Assembly: GCA_965212205.1 (NCBI GenBank)
Contig: CBDBUX010000001.1
Span: forward strand, 310,001 to 374,000
Direction: 5' to 3'
Source: JAHEJJ01 sp965212205
GTDB taxonomy: Bacteria; Bacteroidota; Bacteroidia; Flavobacteriales; Flavobacteriaceae
DNA: 64,000 nt
A program made the position numbers and the translations under genes. Of the stretch, positions 1 to 7,938 are shown one piece after another. The notes beneath the pieces were generated by a model. The model did not search any database, was not told where the DNA came from, and saw only the letters and a list, made by a program, of their open reading frames with translations. Within the stretch, counting starts at the first letter, position 1; the number at the start of each line of letters is the position of its first letter.

Positions 1-1
1 A

Positions 2-1000
2 GGGGAAACCGCGTTAATAAAGTCACCTAGTCCTGAAAGTTTTTACCCCTTGCTATTAGCTACTTTTGAAGGCCGCCCACGTCTGGGGATGTTCAATAAC
101 TATAAAGTAGACATACCGCAATTAAGGGCAGAGGTAAATGATACACGGAGACAGCGCCAGGCAGTTGTTGAAGAGTTTACCCATAATATAGGATGTTATC
201 TAAGCCTCTTATGTCTGCAGTTTATCCCTGATGAATTTACGGCTGAAAAATTGATGGTTTATAACAGTGAAGGATTTGGTTCTACCGACAAGTACCACAC
301 CTTTAGCGAGCAGGTTGACGGGAAGCTTAATTACATGGTGGTTCCCCGGTTTCATATCGAAGGAATGGCCGCCGGGATGCTTACCAAGGAACGCTACAGG
401 GAATATTATTGCCCCGGCGAAGAGAGCTGTTTCGAAGGCTACCGACAGAGACAAGGAAGGGTCTGGGCCGGACCCCAGGCCAACGAGTTTAAAAAAAGGG
501 GGGCGTATAAGAAATTTGTCGATGTCGAAGTACCTAAACTATTGGAATGGTCAAAAGGTTTAAGCCGTGAAGTTGCCATGGTCAACAGGGTGTTGCTTCC
601 TACCTATGATTTCCAGAAACAGGGTTTTGAGGTGGTTATTGCCCCGCTAAAAAGCAGCTCGGGAGGCAGTTCACAGGACCTGCAGTTCTGGCCCAGGGAT
701 CCGGAAACATCCGGATTTGATTTTAACAGAGGTTTTATGAAAAACCTGCTCCTGGCTATACCCCCGGAAAAGGCCGAAAGCATTAAGAATAGATTAAAAA
801 CAGAATACCACCAGAATTATAATCCAATACTTTATTCCGTAATGATCGCCGAGATTTATAGCATGGGCCCGAAAAGAAGAGGGGGCTCCCATACCGCTTT
901 CGGAGGGAATATCGGATTCCTGTACGATTATAAGGATACTACGATCCGATTCTACCTCGATCCTGCGCTGAAGGAGTTGGTATACGAAACTAAATTATAG
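2..1000 (+). CDS. Secreted-family paralogue A, 5' end outside window
   Basis: The frame is open to the left edge, so the N-terminus lies outside the window. A TTG at 50 could pass for a start, but the residues before it (about 25-49) align with the paralogues downstream (SPSPES here, SPYPDD in the next gene). Shared family landmarks are a short R-L-G motif near the start, a cysteine pair (YCPGEESC), YDFQKQGF, and a PEKAE motif near the C-terminus. I do not recognise the family. Its two paralogues have signal peptides, so an envelope or extracellular location is inferred. It lies 5 nt before the next paralogue and is probably in one operon with it. Confidence 0.75.
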   Translation, partial: GETALIKSPSPESFYPLLLATFEGRPRLGMFNNYKVDIPQLRAEVNDTRRQRQAVVEEFTHNIGCYLSLLCLQFIPDEFTAEKLMVYNSEGFGSTDKYHTFSEQVDGKLNYMVVPRFHIEGMAAGMLTKERYREYYCPGEESCFEGYRQRQGRVWAGPQANEFKKRGAYKKFVDVEVPKLLEWSKGLSREVAMVNRVLLPTYDFQKQGFEVVIAPLKSSSGGSSQDLQFWPRDPETSGFDFNRGFMKNLLLAIPPEKAESIKNRLKTEYHQNYNPILYSVMIAEIYSMGPKRRGGSHTAFGGNIGFLYDYKDTTIRFYLDPALKELVYETKL

Positions 1001-1005
1001 CAGCT

Positions 1006-2109
1006 ATGAAAATTGGATTTAAGACTATTTTGACTCTTGGCCTTAGTTTAATGCTTAGTCTTTCGATCTGTTCGCAGCAGTATACCGAAAGCGCCTTGGG
1101 GTTCGATCCCGGGGAATTTGATCTCGTACCGTCTCCATATCCCGATGATCTGAGGCCATTATATATACCTCGTTTCAGAGGTCTTATACGCCTCGGCACA
1201 CCTAATTCTTACGGACTGGCTGCTAAGCCCATTCCACAGAATGTATACCGGTCTCAAAAAGAAAGACGTGATCTTTTGACGAAAAAGAAACAAAGTATCC
1301 TCAGGCTTTTTGAGTTGTTGGAGATAAAACACCGCAGCACGGATATTAAAGTAGACGAAATTGCAAAGGAGTTTGTGCCTACCATCGGAGCCAAGGCTGC
1401 ACTTGATGACCCCATCAGAACAACCATGTATTGGTCGGGGCAATTCAAAGAGCTGGCCCCAAAGATTTTAACACCCCAAGCCTTATCTAAATACTGGTGT
1501 GCAGAGGGAGAAAATTGTATTCCAGAAACTGGGGGCGCTTATGTTCCCGTGAAAAAAGGCAGACCTACATGGGGAGGCCGCGGGAGTGACGAATTTGCAA
1601 GACTACGGGCCTGGCAGGCGTATGTAAAAACCGAAGTTCCAAAAATGAAAACCTGGGCGAAACAGATCGATGTTAAAGAAGCTTATATTGTCGGGACTAC
1701 TTATATCACCGAATACGATTTTAACCACGAGGGGTTTATTCTCAGGGTAGATGCGGTAGAAACTAAGGCATTGAAGAGCAGCTTGCTTCGGTATACCAAA
1801 ATACGTGAAGAGGACAGTTTCTTTGCCCGAACCCGGATCGATGGAAGGCATCTGGCCGGTAAACTGATAAAAATGAGCCCGGAAAAAGCCGAGAAACTTG
1901 TAGAGACCATGGCAGCACATGATCCAAGAAACAGACAATTGTACTATGTATACAAGGCCAGTATAGGTGTTGGCGAGCCTGAGGGCCCTCAGGGTAGTTT
2001 TGGTCCGGCAGTAACTCAGCTGGTCCAGGAACCTATCTCTAATATTATCGAGTTCTTTTTAGACGAGGAACTGACACTTAAGCTTTTTGAGGCCGACTTT
2101 ACAAAATAA
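1006..2109 (+). CDS. Secreted protein of unrecognised family, paralogue B
   Basis: 367 residues with an N-terminal signal peptide (Lys then a hydrophobic run, ending near SICSQQ). The mature start TESALGF is close to TEQDLGF in the next gene. It shares with both neighbours a cysteine pair (WCAEGENC), a WGGRGSDEF block, YDFNHEGF, SPEKAE and a C-terminal IIEFFLDEELT block. The two conserved cysteines could form a disulfide after export. No catalytic motif is evident and I do not assign a function. The ATG lies 5 nt after the previous stop, consistent with a tandem duplication transcribed as an operon. Confidence 0.8.
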   Translation: MKIGFKTILTLGLSLMLSLSICSQQYTESALGFDPGEFDLVPSPYPDDLRPLYIPRFRGLIRLGTPNSYGLAAKPIPQNVYRSQKERRDLLTKKKQSILRLFELLEIKHRSTDIKVDEIAKEFVPTIGAKAALDDPIRTTMYWSGQFKELAPKILTPQALSKYWCAEGENCIPETGGAYVPVKKGRPTWGGRGSDEFARLRAWQAYVKTEVPKMKTWAKQIDVKEAYIVGTTYITEYDFNHEGFILRVDAVETKALKSSLLRYTKIREEDSFFARTRIDGRHLAGKLIKMSPEKAEKLVETMAAHDPRNRQLYYVYKASIGVGEPEGPQGSFGPAVTQLVQEPISNIIEFFLDEELTLKLFEADFTK

Positions 2110-2113
2110 TCAA

Positions 2114-3214
2114 ATGCGCATGTCTCTTAAATTAATCTTTCCATTATGGGCTTTGAGTCATCTTCTCACTTTTGGCCAGTCCGATGGTTTTACAGAACAG
2201 GATCTGGGATTCTCGCCAGGGGAGATCCGAATTATGGAATCGCCCGATTCGGAAAATATTGAGCCTTTTGCTGTTGCCACTTTCAGGGGTTTGTTGCGTC
2301 TTGGGTATCCCCGGGTCTATTATTCGAAAACAATGGATCGTACCGAGTATACCAACACGGGCTTAGCTCGTAAAAACCTTGAATTTAGGCTGCGCGAAGG
2401 CCTTAAGCAATATTTTGGGCTGGTCTCTATGGAAACCGCAAAAAGCACGATTGATCTCGATAAGATCAGAAAGGCTTTTAAACCCGGAACCGCATTGGAA
2501 GACAATAACGCCCAGTATGCCAAATCAATAGATTCCTATTGGGCGATCGTACTGAAACAAATGGGGGCTTATTCTTTAAAACCTGAAGCATTTTCGAGGT
2601 TTTTTTGTGCGGAACAAAAACCTTGCCTGCCAGGTCATATGCCAAAATCTTCAGGCGCCTACCAACAGAAACTACGTCAGGCGATATGGGGAGGTCGTTC
2701 TGGTGAATTTGCAGAAATGAGAGCCTTTAATGACTTTATGGATACCTATGCCGATAAATTTGTTCAGTGGTCTGCGGGTCAGGGAGCGCAGGAGGTCTTT
2801 TTCGTTGGGAAAACATCATTGGCGGAATATGATTTTAATGCAGGGGGTTTTGTATTGAAGCAGGTAAAAGCACAATCGGGAGGTCCTGTGACTATTGAAT
2901 ATAAATCTCCGGCAGAAGAGTCCTTATTCAAAGCAAACTATAAACCCGAAGGGCAGTCTTATGGAACAGGCATTCTTGTGCCTATGAGTCCTGAAAAAGC
3001 AGAGGCTTTACTAAACAGGCTACAATCTTATGGACGCTCTCGCCAACTTTTTTATGTTTATAGAGCACGGATTATACCACAATTATCAGGGACAGATAAG
3101 GCTAATTATAAATTCCACATGATGGTCCGTTTTACACAGGAGCCCGTTTCAAGGACCATAGAATTTTTTAGAGATGATGCGCTTACAGACAAACTCTTTG
3201 AGATCACCAATTGA
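2114..3214 (+). CDS. Secreted protein of unrecognised family, paralogue C
   Basis: 366 residues from the ATG at 2114, 4 nt after the previous stop; an ATG at 2120 is also possible. A TTG-started frame from 2087 would overlap the upstream gene and add residues before the signal peptide, so I reject it. The signal peptide ends near TFGQS. Family landmarks are a cysteine pair (FCAEQKPC), WGGRSGEFAEMRAF, YDFNAGGF, SPEKAE and IEFFRDDALTDKLFE. It is the third member of the tandem family. Nothing in the sequence fixes a biochemical role. Confidence 0.8.
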   Translation: MRMSLKLIFPLWALSHLLTFGQSDGFTEQDLGFSPGEIRIMESPDSENIEPFAVATFRGLLRLGYPRVYYSKTMDRTEYTNTGLARKNLEFRLREGLKQYFGLVSMETAKSTIDLDKIRKAFKPGTALEDNNAQYAKSIDSYWAIVLKQMGAYSLKPEAFSRFFCAEQKPCLPGHMPKSSGAYQQKLRQAIWGGRSGEFAEMRAFNDFMDTYADKFVQWSAGQGAQEVFFVGKTSLAEYDFNAGGFVLKQVKAQSGGPVTIEYKSPAEESLFKANYKPEGQSYGTGILVPMSPEKAEALLNRLQSYGRSRQLFYVYRARIIPQLSGTDKANYKFHMMVRFTQEPVSRTIEFFRDDALTDKLFEITN

Positions 3215-3286
3215 ATGCTTACATCTTAGATATCCTAATGAAGTTTGAACACATACAGAACTAAACGATCTGTTTTTGGTTCTTCC

Positions 3287-3415
3287 CTACTTGAAAAACT
3301 CCCAAATCCCGATTACGAAGCCCAGCGCGATCATCACCAGGATGATCTCAAGGCCTACATTAAGGATTAAAAGAAGGGTGTTTAAGACAGGATGATTTTT
3401 CGAATCTAATTTCAT
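3287..3415 (-). CDS. 42-residue single-span membrane protein
   Basis: A short frame with an ATG start: a charged N-terminus (MKLDSKNHP), one long hydrophobic helix at about residues 13-37, and the end IWEFFK. The charge pattern and clean helix look like a genuine small membrane protein. It is convergent with the paralogue operon to its left. Function unknown. No homologue search was possible, so it could be a chance frame. Confidence 0.45.
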   Translation of the reverse strand: MKLDSKNHPVLNTLLLILNVGLEIILVMIALGFVIGIWEFFK

Positions 3416-3672
3416 AGCGAGTAGTTTAAATGAGACTTTTGGGATAGTCTTAAAATACTAAAAAGCGTTGTGTAGGTATCGATATTTGTTGTGAAACCCT
3501 CAATATTTGTGGTTTGGGCGATCATATTGTGCAGTTCAGCGATGAAATTCGATAAACGGCAATAACATTCTGCTAAATGCACTCTACAATTCCCTTTTAA
3601 GAACATAGCGGGATAGGGGAAATCTAGCTCCAGATAATGTGGCAAAAACCCCTGCGTTCCCGCATTAATTCG

Positions 3673-4494
3673 TTAAGATTCAATTTCAATTTTGTTTTCT
3701 ACTATATCCTTTATCGGCAGCACCATCTTGCCCGATTTGGTCTTGAGGGTGACAAAGATCCCCTCGATTGCCTCCACTGTTCCTTCGATTTTTTTTGTTT
3801 TGATAACATCGCCAATGGCAAAAGTTTTTCTGGCATAAAAGGTTCTCAACAGATCGGCCACCACCTCCCGGGATCCCAATCCGAGACCTATGGCAAAAGC
3901 TAAAAGGAAGGCTCCGATAATCAATGTGAAATTACTGGTAATGATGGTCGTATCGATCCCTGCCTGGTTAAGTGAGGTAACTAGGACAAATACTAAAATA
4001 ATATAGTATACGATTGTACTTACAATCTTAGATCCGCCTATACCCATAGATTCAAAGACACTGACAAGGGCCTTTTTGATCAGTTTTGCAGCAAACATAC
4101 CGATCATAAATATGACCAGTGCGCTCAGCAAGACTGGTAAGTACCTGAGGAGGTTGGCGATTTCTTCCGAAATAACGGTAAGGCCCATGACATCGGCCGC
4201 CACGATAATAAAAGTAAGCCAGAGGACACCTTTAACAAAACCTAAAATTACTTTGATGATATCTACTTTGATCTTGCCGCTTTCACCAAATAATTGGGCA
4301 TCGTTTACCCGATCGGATAGCCTGTCTACCCGGGCAAGTCTCATAAGTTTTCTCAGGATTATCGTGGTGATCTTGATGATCAGCCAGGCTAGTAGCAGAA
4401 CTATAATTGCACCGATTATTCCGGGCAGCGCGGAAGCGATATCAAGGATGATCGTTCTGAGAGAATCCGTTGCTATTTTTCCTATTGTTTCCAT
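3673..4494 (-). CDS. Mechanosensitive channel of the MscS family
   Basis: 273 residues. Hydrophobic segments fall at about 20-44, 85-107, 116-140, 158-180 and 185-210. The last is Gly/Ala-rich (GAFLLAFAIGLGLGSREV), like the pore-lining helix of MscS channels, and is followed by a short beta domain (FAIGDVIKT, GTVEAIEGIFVTLKTKSG). The protein ends soon after this domain, so it is a short form. The family opens under membrane tension and releases osmolytes. It is the third gene of a minus-strand operon after an ECF sigma factor and a 62-residue protein, which suggests control linked to osmotic or envelope stress (inference). Confidence 0.85.
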   Translation of the reverse strand: METIGKIATDSLRTIILDIASALPGIIGAIIVLLLAWLIIKITTIILRKLMRLARVDRLSDRVNDAQLFGESGKIKVDIIKVILGFVKGVLWLTFIIVAADVMGLTVISEEIANLLRYLPVLLSALVIFMIGMFAAKLIKKALVSVFESMGIGGSKIVSTIVYYIILVFVLVTSLNQAGIDTTIITSNFTLIIGAFLLAFAIGLGLGSREVVADLLRTFYARKTFAIGDVIKTKKIEGTVEAIEGIFVTLKTKSGKMVLPIKDIVENKIEIES

Positions 4495-4518
4495 AATATT
4501 CCAGGGATTATGATTAGA

Positions 4519-4707
4519 TTATTTTTTTGGTTGAGTTTTAAATAAACCGCTAATGAGCGATGGGTAGTTAGCACCAAAGAGCGATGCCAGATCCATAAGT
4601 AATTTGGCGGCAGCTATGTCGTTCATCACCTTCTGCCTTAATTGAGGCGGCACCTCTCTGATATTTCTCTCCAGTTCTTTAAATGGGTTTTGTTCTTTTT
4701 GGGCCAT
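4519..4707 (-). CDS. 62-residue protein between sigma factor and channel
   Basis: A small, mostly helical protein (FKELERNIREVPPQ, KVMNDIAAAKLLMDLA) with no signal peptide or clear membrane helix. Its ATG lies 2 nt after the sigma-factor stop and its stop lies 24 nt before the channel start, so all three are very probably cotranscribed. The position fits a sigma-factor modulator, but there is no anti-sigma zinc motif or membrane anchor. I do not recognise the family. Confidence 0.65.
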   Translation of the reverse strand: MAQKEQNPFKELERNIREVPPQLRQKVMNDIAAAKLLMDLASLFGANYPSLISGLFKTQPKK

Positions 4708-4709
4708 GA

Positions 4710-5336
4710 TTAAAGGGAATTATAGGTTTCCAGAATACGGGCTTTTGCCCTTTTTAATCTCATTTTAACGGCACTTTCACCGATTTCCAGCAAATCGCAC
4801 AATTCTTTTACCGGGATATCGTCCTGATATTTCAGGAGGAGGAGTGTTCTGTCTTGAGGATCGATGAGGTTAAGCGCTTGTTTAAGTTTTTGCGAACGCA
4901 TTTCAAATAACTCTTTGTCGTCTATCTCATTCGCCATTCTAAATTCCTCTTCGTCTATTGGGCTGGATTGATCCTTCATTTTTCTCGCCTTGTTTCGGCT
5001 AACATAGTTGACACAGAAATTATAAGTCAGACTATAGACCCAGCTCGAAAATTTTGATTTTCCTTTAAAACTTCCAAGTTTTACAAACAGGGTGAGAAAA
5101 ACATCTTGTGTAAGATCTAACGCCTCTTCTTCACTCTTTGCAAAACCATTACACTTACTATAAATCCTATTAGCATAACGGTCATAGATAAGCCCGAACA
5201 ACAGGGTATTTTCATTTTCTACTATATGCCTCACAATTTCCTCATCCGACAATTTTCGATATTCGTTGTCTGGGCCTAAATTCGATTTAAATCGATCACC
5301 AACGAGTATGAGGATGAGTCTTTTTAGAAAATTCAT
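4710..5336 (-). CDS. ECF-type RNA polymerase sigma factor
   Basis: 208 residues. Region 2 is visible at about residues 45-115 (FGLIYDRYANRIYSKC, LDLTQDVFLTLFVKLGSF, FSSWVYSLTYNFCVNY). Region 4 is at about 155-205 (LIDPQDRTLLLLKYQDDI, ELCDLLEIGESAVKMRLKRA), the helix-turn-helix that reads the -35 element. There is no region 1.1 or 3, as is usual for ECF sigma factors. No classical membrane anti-sigma gene follows; the next genes are a 62-residue protein and an MscS channel. The N-terminal tail of about 30 residues is slightly longer than usual. Confidence 0.9.
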   Translation of the reverse strand: MNFLKRLILILVGDRFKSNLGPDNEYRKLSDEEIVRHIVENENTLLFGLIYDRYANRIYSKCNGFAKSEEEALDLTQDVFLTLFVKLGSFKGKSKFSSWVYSLTYNFCVNYVSRNKARKMKDQSSPIDEEEFRMANEIDDKELFEMRSQKLKQALNLIDPQDRTLLLLKYQDDIPVKELCDLLEIGESAVKMRLKRAKARILETYNSL

Positions 5337-5590
5337 AGAGATGAAAGCAGTCAGGTATTGTTTTCCTAGGCGTTAACAATTTATAAAAACTATGGTAAAA
5401 GGGCTTCTTCAGATAAGCAATATCTTTTAGAAACCCTTTACAACAACCTAATCGGAGGAACTCAACTAATTTCAAACCACATAGCATAACCTTTGCTATA
5501 CCTCCTGTCTTGCCTCATCATCTATCGGATTAAGGTTGTTCCCATAGATTTCAGTTCATGTTTGGCATTTTTTCAATTCTTACTTTTAAT

Positions 5591-5614
5591 AAGGCCCTGA
5601 TAAATCAGGGCCTT
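5591..5614. other. Perfect 10-bp hairpin in a gene-poor gap
   Basis: AAGGCCCTGA and its exact complement flank a TAAA loop. Neither strand has a strong T run directly after it, so it is terminator-like at best. The gap between the sigma factor (5336) and the small proteins beyond 5644 holds this hairpin and the palindrome at 5638; otherwise I see nothing in it. Confidence 0.5.
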
Positions 5615-5631
5615 AACATCAACCAACCAAT

Positions 5632-5653
5632 CAAAAAACGAGATTAATCTCGT
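5632..5653 (-). terminator. Probable terminator of the small minus-strand genes
   Basis: The 16-bp palindrome ACGAGATTAATCTCGT (5638-5653) is followed, read on the minus strand, by six T. This is the form of an intrinsic terminator for transcription coming from 5.8-6.0 kb. The stop codon of the doubtful 51-residue frame lies inside the stem. Confidence 0.5.
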
Positions 5654-5799
5654 ATTTTCACTCTTCGGGCATGGACTACCTTTGAGTATTTCTTGCCGAC
5701 GGTAACGCAGCTATGGAATAATATCGTTACGGTCTGGTCTGGCGGTCGAAAACGGATTAAATAATGGTTAGTGCTTGCATAGCTCAATCCGTGTTTCAA
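5644..5799 (-). CDS. Doubtful 51-residue frame with TTG start
   Basis: A frame that opens just after an in-frame TGA, with a TTG overlapping the stop of the 66-residue protein upstream. It ends in a basic tail (GKKYSKVVHARRVKIRD) inside a terminator-like stem. The arrangement could reflect coupling, or be the end of a decayed gene, or be chance. No family is recognised. Confidence 0.2.
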   Translation of the reverse strand: MKHGLSYASTNHYLIRFRPPDQTVTILFHSCVTVGKKYSKVVHARRVKIRD

Positions 5800-5996
5800 T
5801 CAATCCCTATATGTTTATTGTGCATTTCCTGCACTTCGTTTTGTTCGATAATGGTCTCGCGAACCGAGGCGACCTCTATATTTTCCTTTATAAACGAAAT
5901 CAGAAGTATGACTGAAATCACAAAAGCCCCTATACTTATTCCCAGAAAAATCTCAACATAAAATTCACTCATCGTCTTGTAGATTTGGAACCACAT
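5796..5996 (-). CDS. Small single-span membrane protein
   Basis: 66 residues from the first ATG; a second ATG (MSEFYVEIF) would give 58. One hydrophobic helix (about 17-34, GISIGAFVISVILLISFI) is followed by a charged, soluble C-terminus (KENIEVASVRETIIEQNEV). This is the layout of a small inner-membrane protein with a cytoplasmic tail. Function unknown. The opposite-strand frame over the same bases is treated as a shadow. Confidence 0.45.
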   Translation of the reverse strand: MWFQIYKTMSEFYVEIFLGISIGAFVISVILLISFIKENIEVASVRETIIEQNEVQEMHNKHIGID

Positions 5997-6169
5997 TTCG
6001 TGTTCTTTAACTATTAAGACACAGAATTTTTTTGCAGGTCACTTTTTTTAGTAAAAAAAATTACAAGCCGATATAATTAAATAGCCAAATGCTATAGGAA
6101 GAAGCTAGAAAGGCCAATTTTATGGGTAGGACAAGAGCTGTAGAACAATCTTAAATTAAATAACGCCAC

Positions 6170-6358
6170 CTAAAGCTTTTCAGGTTTGATCGCCAGGGTT
6201 TTCAATAATTTAGCTTTGGCAGAAAAAGATTTGTTCTCTATCTCATTTTGTTTCAGTTCAGCATCGATTAGTAAGTTTTCCCTGGTATTGATCAAAATGA
6301 GGGAACTTTCTCCAAAACAGAATTTACGTTCTTCACCGCCTAAGGCCCCCGCAGGGTT
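6170..6358 (-). pseudogene. Remnant of a TolC-family outer-membrane efflux protein
   Basis: About 55 codons read like the C-terminal end of TolC-family proteins of Bacteroidota: EERKFCFGESSLILINTRE, then LLIDAELKQNEIENKSFSAK, ending at a TAG. The rest of the protein (normally more than 400 residues) is missing. In this frame a TAA stands just upstream, so the piece cannot be translated from a proper start. It is followed on the minus strand by no partner efflux genes. I read it as the stump left by a deletion. Confidence 0.6.
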
Positions 6359-6580
6359 AATAGTTTAACCAGTATAATCCAGGAATCCCTTAGTTGTGTA
6401 CCCTGAATTGTATTGATGCTCTCCTCAATGATTCTTTTTCCTAAAGCTGAGGCCTCAGGATTTATGTCAAAAATTTTGTGGTTTACGGCTATTTTAATAG
6501 ATTGAAGAAGACGAACCGTAGTTTTACGTGCAAAAATTGGATTAACACTAATTTTGAAAGAGGATAAAGCTTGCTTATCT
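6340..6580 (-). pseudogene. Unidentified gene remnant fused to the TolC stump
   Basis: A minus-strand frame open from near 6580 to a TAG at 6340 reads as plausible protein (VRLLQSIKIAVNHKIF, PEASALGKRIIEES, GTQLRDSWIILVKLL). It has no start codon in a sensible place and ends in the TolC remnant, out of frame with it. It may be the truncated end of an unrelated gene brought next to TolC by the same deletion. Family not recognised; the region also holds the promoter of the plus-strand gene at 6581. Confidence 0.3.
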
Positions 6581-6961
6581 ATGAAGTTGATTGTTGTTAT
6601 ACTGGGTTTCTTTTTATCGGTCCATGCTGCGGAAGCACAGCAGATTTTTCGTATGGAAATCGATGAGAATCAGCAGATGGAAACACTCCATGGAGCGCCT
6701 GGTTTGCAGATCGATCTTCCGGTTCGTCAAGCAACGGTTATCTTAGGAGGGCAGTTCGATAAGGAAGGCCTGGGGCAGCATGTGATATATAATGGCGGTA
6801 GATTACTCATCGACAATATGGTCATTGGCCCCGGAGGACAACGATATGTAACATTGAGAAGAGAAGATGGCAGGAATTTCTACGATATGTTTCCCCTGCT
6901 AAAGGCTAAATTGATTCCGATAGTCGAATTAAAACCCGATTCGGATAAATCTGAACAATAA
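6581..6961 (+). CDS. Small secreted protein, member 1 of a pair
   Basis: 126 residues from the ATG at 6581, which begins a clean signal peptide (MKLIVVILGFFLSVHAAEAQ); a TTG 27 nt earlier would place ten residues before it. The mature part is beta-rich and ends with a motif DGRNFYDMFPLLKA. The next gene has a matching DGRRFFKVFSSVTA at the same relative position, and both have a GG-x-G stretch about 40 residues before it, so the two are probably paralogues. Function unknown; export to periplasm or surface is inferred. Confidence 0.6.
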   Translation: MKLIVVILGFFLSVHAAEAQQIFRMEIDENQQMETLHGAPGLQIDLPVRQATVILGGQFDKEGLGQHVIYNGGRLLIDNMVIGPGGQRYVTLRREDGRNFYDMFPLLKAKLIPIVELKPDSDKSEQ

Positions 6962-6988
6962 CAATTCAGGAACCATTTAATTACAGAT

Positions 6989-7345
6989 ATGAGACCTTAT
7001 TTAATCATTTTTCTAGTATTATTTTCGCTACAGTGGACGCAGGCGCAACAAGATTCCAAGAATGCTGAAACCGGGGAAATCCTGATTATTGGCTCTTACG
7101 ACGGTATGGATTATGATCATCTTCATTTTCCCAAACTCAATTTCATTTTGAAAAGGGGAGGGATTGGAAACTGGTCGAACCTCCGGGGAACTAAAGTAGT
7201 AGTCAAAGAGAAATATCAAAATAGCTCTGGCGAGACTTTTGCGATATTGGAACCGGCAGACGGCAGACGTTTTTTCAAGGTCTTCTCCTCAGTTACTGCT
7301 TCATATGAACAGGCGCTGGCAAACGGGGAATTGAAAAGGCTCTAG
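6989..7345 (+). CDS. Small secreted protein, member 2 of a pair
   Basis: 118 residues with a signal peptide (MRPYLIIFLVLFSLQWTQAQ). It follows the previous gene by 27 nt and shares with it a C-terminal DGR-[NR]-F-[YF]-x-[MV]-F motif. No catalytic residues or known fold can be named. A hairpin with a T-rich tail follows at 7392, probably ending this two-gene unit. Confidence 0.65.
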   Translation: MRPYLIIFLVLFSLQWTQAQQDSKNAETGEILIIGSYDGMDYDHLHFPKLNFILKRGGIGNWSNLRGTKVVVKEKYQNSSGETFAILEPADGRRFFKVFSSVTASYEQALANGELKRL

Positions 7346-7391
7346 AATTAAAAAGTATATTAGTTAGTAAGAGTTTATTGTGTTGTTCTCT

Positions 7392-7452
7392 CACACCAAC
7401 CTATAGGGTGAATTCTTTTAAGGAATATACCTGGGTTGGTGTGTTTATTTTT
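7392..7452 (+). terminator. Long-loop terminator after the secreted pair
   Basis: CACACCAACC (7392-7401) pairs with GGTTGGTGTG (7434-7443) around a 32-nt loop and is followed by TTTATTTTTG. The ten-base exact stem and T-rich tail fit an intrinsic terminator for the plus-strand genes. Confidence 0.6.
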
Positions 7453-7515
7453 GCCTGATCGATCAATGATCTTCAAGCTGAGTTCATGGTCCCCAAATAA
7501 TAAACAACCCATTAA

Positions 7516-7938
7516 TTATTGCTGCATTTTTAAATGATAGTCTGTAGAATGTTTGCCGGAGCCGTAGAAGAGAAAGAAAATACAAACCACCAGAGTAATC
7601 AACCCAAGAATAAGATTAGTGCTGTTCATTTCACCTAAGAAATTAGTGAGTATGGCCCCTGCTAAAAGAGGGAATTGAATTACGACAGCCCACCGGGTCA
7701 ACAGACCAATAATAATAAAGAAACCCCCTGCAAAGTGAGCGAAGGGTATATAATGTAAAATCAGCCAGCTGGCCGGCCAATTTTTAAAAGGTTCCATCAC
7801 GATGGCCATCTCTACCGGATCAGACATAAATTCTACTCCTTTTATTATCAGAAATACACCTAAGGCCACCCGCAATAAATCAAGCGGAATATAGGTGTGG
7901 GCATTCGCCCATTTGTTCCAGGTCTTGATTCTTCCCAT
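7516..7938 (-). CDS. DoxX-family membrane protein
   Basis: 140 residues from the ATG at 7938 (MGRIKTWNKWANAHTYIPLD); a longer frame adds 13 unlikely residues. Four hydrophobic segments are visible: LDLLRVALGVFLIIKG, PFAHFAGGFFIIIGLL, VIQFPLLAGAILTNFL and LILGLITLVVCIFFLFYG. The order and the G-x-F-L-x-x-K-G motif in the first helix are typical of DoxX/DoxD-like integral membrane proteins. These are often tied to redox or quinone metabolism, but the exact role here is unknown. Confidence 0.75.
   Translation of the reverse strand: MGRIKTWNKWANAHTYIPLDLLRVALGVFLIIKGVEFMSDPVEMAIVMEPFKNWPASWLILHYIPFAHFAGGFFIIIGLLTRWAVVIQFPLLAGAILTNFLGEMNSTNLILGLITLVVCIFFLFYGSGKHSTDYHLKMQQ

Noticed and set aside
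50..1000. Complete gene starting at the TTG at 50
   Set aside because: The frame is open to the window edge and the residues before TTG align with the paralogues, so the true start is outside.
3412..3645. 77-codon minus-strand frame upstream of the 42-residue protein
   Set aside because: No signal peptide, hydrophobic core or family motif; composition looks like translated non-coding sequence. The 257 bp from 3416 to 3672 show nothing else.
5764..5961. 65-codon plus-strand frame
   Set aside because: Antisense to the more plausible small membrane protein at 5796-5996.
6186..6368. 60-codon plus-strand frame
   Set aside because: Antisense to the TolC-family remnant, which gives a recognisable protein on the minus strand.
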